Shown here piece after piece: positions 6,865 through 8,064 of a stretch of DNA of 8,064 nt. The first letter of the stretch is position 1, and the number at the start of each line of letters is the position of its first letter. Position numbers and translations under genes: made by a program. This DNA is from Oscillospiraceae bacterium. Its GTDB lineage: Bacteria; Bacillota; Clostridia; Saccharofermentanales; Saccharofermentanaceae. The stretch lies in the NCBI GenBank assembly GCA_902782985.1, contig CACZPC010000233.1:1-8064 (forward strand), in the 5' to 3' direction. The notes under the pieces were generated by a model. That model was not told the origin of the DNA, ran no database searches, and saw only the letters and a program-made list of their open reading frames with translations.

Positions 6865-6894
6865 TATAATGATGGTATATAAAAGCGCATTATA
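6865..6894. promoter_or_regulatory. Candidate promoter region with 7-bp inverted repeat before the 7TM gene
   Basis: TATAATG (6865-6871) and CATTATA (6888-6894) are perfect inverted arms separated by 16 nt. Between them, TGG plus TATATA (6873-6881) forms an extended -10 element whose start would fall near 6888, inside the right arm. TATAAT also occurs at 6842-6847 and 6865-6870, both within the repeated octamer GATATAAT. None has a good -35. The repeat could be an operator bracketing the promoter. Which -10 is used cannot be told from sequence. Confidence 0.35.
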
Positions 6895-6897
6895 GGT

Positions 6898-6904
6898 GGG
6901 AGGG
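6898..6904 (+). promoter_or_regulatory. Ribosome binding site fixing the start of the 7TM gene
   Basis: GGGAGGG (6898-6904) lies 6 nt before the ATG at 6911, a strong Shine-Dalgarno at near-ideal spacing. It supports 6911 as the start of a + strand gene that runs out of the window without a stop codon. Confidence 0.7.
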
Positions 6905-6910
6905 TCATTT

Positions 6911-8064
6911 ATGACTCCTGACTTGACGAGCTATATTGAGAGTTACTCCCCGGCTGCCGATATCCTGGTAGTCGCGGTTTGTATTGTGTTTATCGTTCTC
7001 ATCCGGACCGCTTTTATCAACCGTACAAGAAGCTTCAGTTATTTGAATCACATGATATACTTCGCGATAACTGCTTCTGTGGCAAATCTTCTTTATCATT
7101 TTGCACTCTCCGGGAGTAATTCCGTCTCGCATATGCTTGTATATGTGCCCAGAGTGGTATTTCATGTTTCTTTGTATTTTCTCTTGTGGATGATGATCCA
7201 ATACCTTATGGAAACAGTCAAGCCTGATTCGGGGCGGATCAAGCGGTGTTTTATACTGTCTACGGTCGTGCTGGCCGTTTTGAGTGCAGCTGAGATAGCT
7301 CAGACCATATTCAGGTTCGGGTTTTATATCAGCGATGATCATGTTGTTCATATGGAGGCACCGATCTTTGTATCCGGATATGTTTTCTACGTCATCGTAA
7401 TGGTCGTGATACTGATCAGATATAAAGAAAAGATATTCAGACCGATCCTTATCGGAATAATCGCATCAGTGGCGATCTCGTTCCTCCTCATGTTTATTCA
7501 GCAGTTGATCGGCGAATCATCTTATACGGTATTTACTTTCCTTTTCCCGATATATGCACTGTTATATCTTGCTCATTCCAATCCTTATGATATAGAGATA
7601 GGTGCAGTTGATGAACGTGCCTTTAATGATTTTATGAAGCTTAGCTTCGAGGATGATGAGGAGCTCTACCTAATGAGTCTGTTTATGCATGATTATGAAG
7701 GTAAGGGGACCCATTATCCTGAGGAGATGCAGAAGATGATAAAGAAGTTTATCTTTAAGTATTTTAAGTCTCCGACTCTGTTCATGATCACTGGCGGACA
7801 TATGATACTTGCAGTAAAAACTTCACTTAATCCTGATCACGAGAAAGCCGCTATGGATATGTACGGTGAGTTTTTGACTCTGCATGAGGAGTTTAAGATA
7901 GATTACAAGGTCGTATTCATGAAGAATGATAAAAGACTTGCACATGAGAATGATTACGTAAATTTCATCTCATATCTTCACTTTGACATGATAGAGAACA
8001 GTATCCTGAAACCGGAAGATAAACATATTGATGATTATCTCAGGTATAAATATATCCGCTCTCA
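6911..8064 (+). CDS. Seven-TM sensor with degenerate GGDEF, likely N-terminal part of a membrane EAL protein (3' partial)
   Basis: An open frame of 384 codons from ATG 6911 to the window edge, with no stop. Hydrophobic segments at about 17-33, 46-65, 74-98, 112-133, 150-169, 178-199 and 205-221 suggest seven TM helices. A cytosolic domain begins at 222 (AHSNPYDIEIGAVDERAF). Residues 235-360 look like a degenerate GGDEF: the signature position appears to be GGHMI (295-299), lacking the catalytic acidic residues, and the stretch HENDYVNFISYLHFDM (345-360) resembles the end of such domains. In Lachnospiraceae-type proteins I recall with this layout, an EAL phosphodiesterase domain follows at once; it would lie beyond 8064, so that part is inference. 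It seems separately transcribed from the preceding operon, with its own candidate promoter and a strong ribosome binding site. It may be a second, membrane-bound c-di-GMP phosphodiesterase. The TM ligand is unknown. Confidence 0.8.
   Translation, partial: MTPDLTSYIESYSPAADILVVAVCIVFIVLIRTAFINRTRSFSYLNHMIYFAITASVANLLYHFALSGSNSVSHMLVYVPRVVFHVSLYFLLWMMIQYLMETVKPDSGRIKRCFILSTVVLAVLSAAEIAQTIFRFGFYISDDHVVHMEAPIFVSGYVFYVIVMVVILIRYKEKIFRPILIGIIASVAISFLLMFIQQLIGESSYTVFTFLFPIYALLYLAHSNPYDIEIGAVDERAFNDFMKLSFEDDEELYLMSLFMHDYEGKGTHYPEEMQKMIKKFIFKYFKSPTLFMITGGHMILAVKTSLNPDHEKAAMDMYGEFLTLHEEFKIDYKVVFMKNDKRLAHENDYVNFISYLHFDMIENSILKPEDKHIDDYLRYKYIRS

Noticed and set aside
6836..6867. Flagellar sigma-D-type promoter (TAAA ... 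CGATAT)
   Set aside because: The spacer is about 20 nt where about 15 is expected, and the -10 matches only partly.
6905..7351. 148-codon minus-strand open frame
   Set aside because: The + strand here encodes a clear multi-TM protein with a strong ribosome binding site; the antisense product is polar and unrecognised.

Overview
The window reads as chromosomal DNA from a Clostridia-type Firmicute, possibly a Lachnospiraceae-like gut or rumen bacterium. The evidence is moderate G+C with heavy AGA/AGG and ATA codon use, AAGGAG-type Shine-Dalgarno sites, and several proteins whose domain layouts I associate with that group: a clostridial AlkD-like protein, a LacI-type sensor with a GAF-like tail, and a seven-TM protein with a degenerate GGDEF domain. 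The genus is not determined. All genes are on the + strand and tightly packed. No mobile element, tRNA, rRNA, CRISPR array or gene-free stretch over 300 bases was seen.

Layout. Bases 12-44 hold a strong intrinsic terminator for a gene upstream of the window. Bases 90-1444 hold a two-gene unit, an AlkD-family DNA alkylation-repair protein overlapping by 4 nt (ATGA) a phosphoglycolate-phosphatase-like HAD hydrolase; both fit DNA damage or metabolite clean-up. A 148-nt gap follows, with a weak terminator-like hairpin, a candidate extended -10 promoter and a perfect leader stem-loop. Bases 1593-6800 hold a probable three-gene operon: (1) a FIST sensor fused to a degenerate GGDEF and an apparently catalytically complete EAL domain, so a likely c-di-GMP phosphodiesterase; (2) a LacI-type ligand-binding domain with neither DNA-binding head nor signal peptide, ending in a GAF-like domain where relatives commonly carry a GGDEF output; (3) a TerB-like helical protein with a C-terminal four-cysteine zinc ribbon. 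After a 110-nt AT-rich gap with an inverted repeat and candidate promoter, a seven-TM protein with another degenerate GGDEF starts at 6911 and runs off the window; it probably continues into an EAL domain.

How they may work together (inference). The right three-quarters looks like a c-di-GMP-lowering signalling locus. Two different cytosolic small-molecule sensor modules, FIST and a LacI-type fold, are encoded 27 nt apart, and only the FIST protein carries an enzymatic output. The output-less sensor and the TerB/zinc-ribbon protein are therefore candidates for partners or modulators of the EAL enzyme. This split architecture is the most interesting part of the window.
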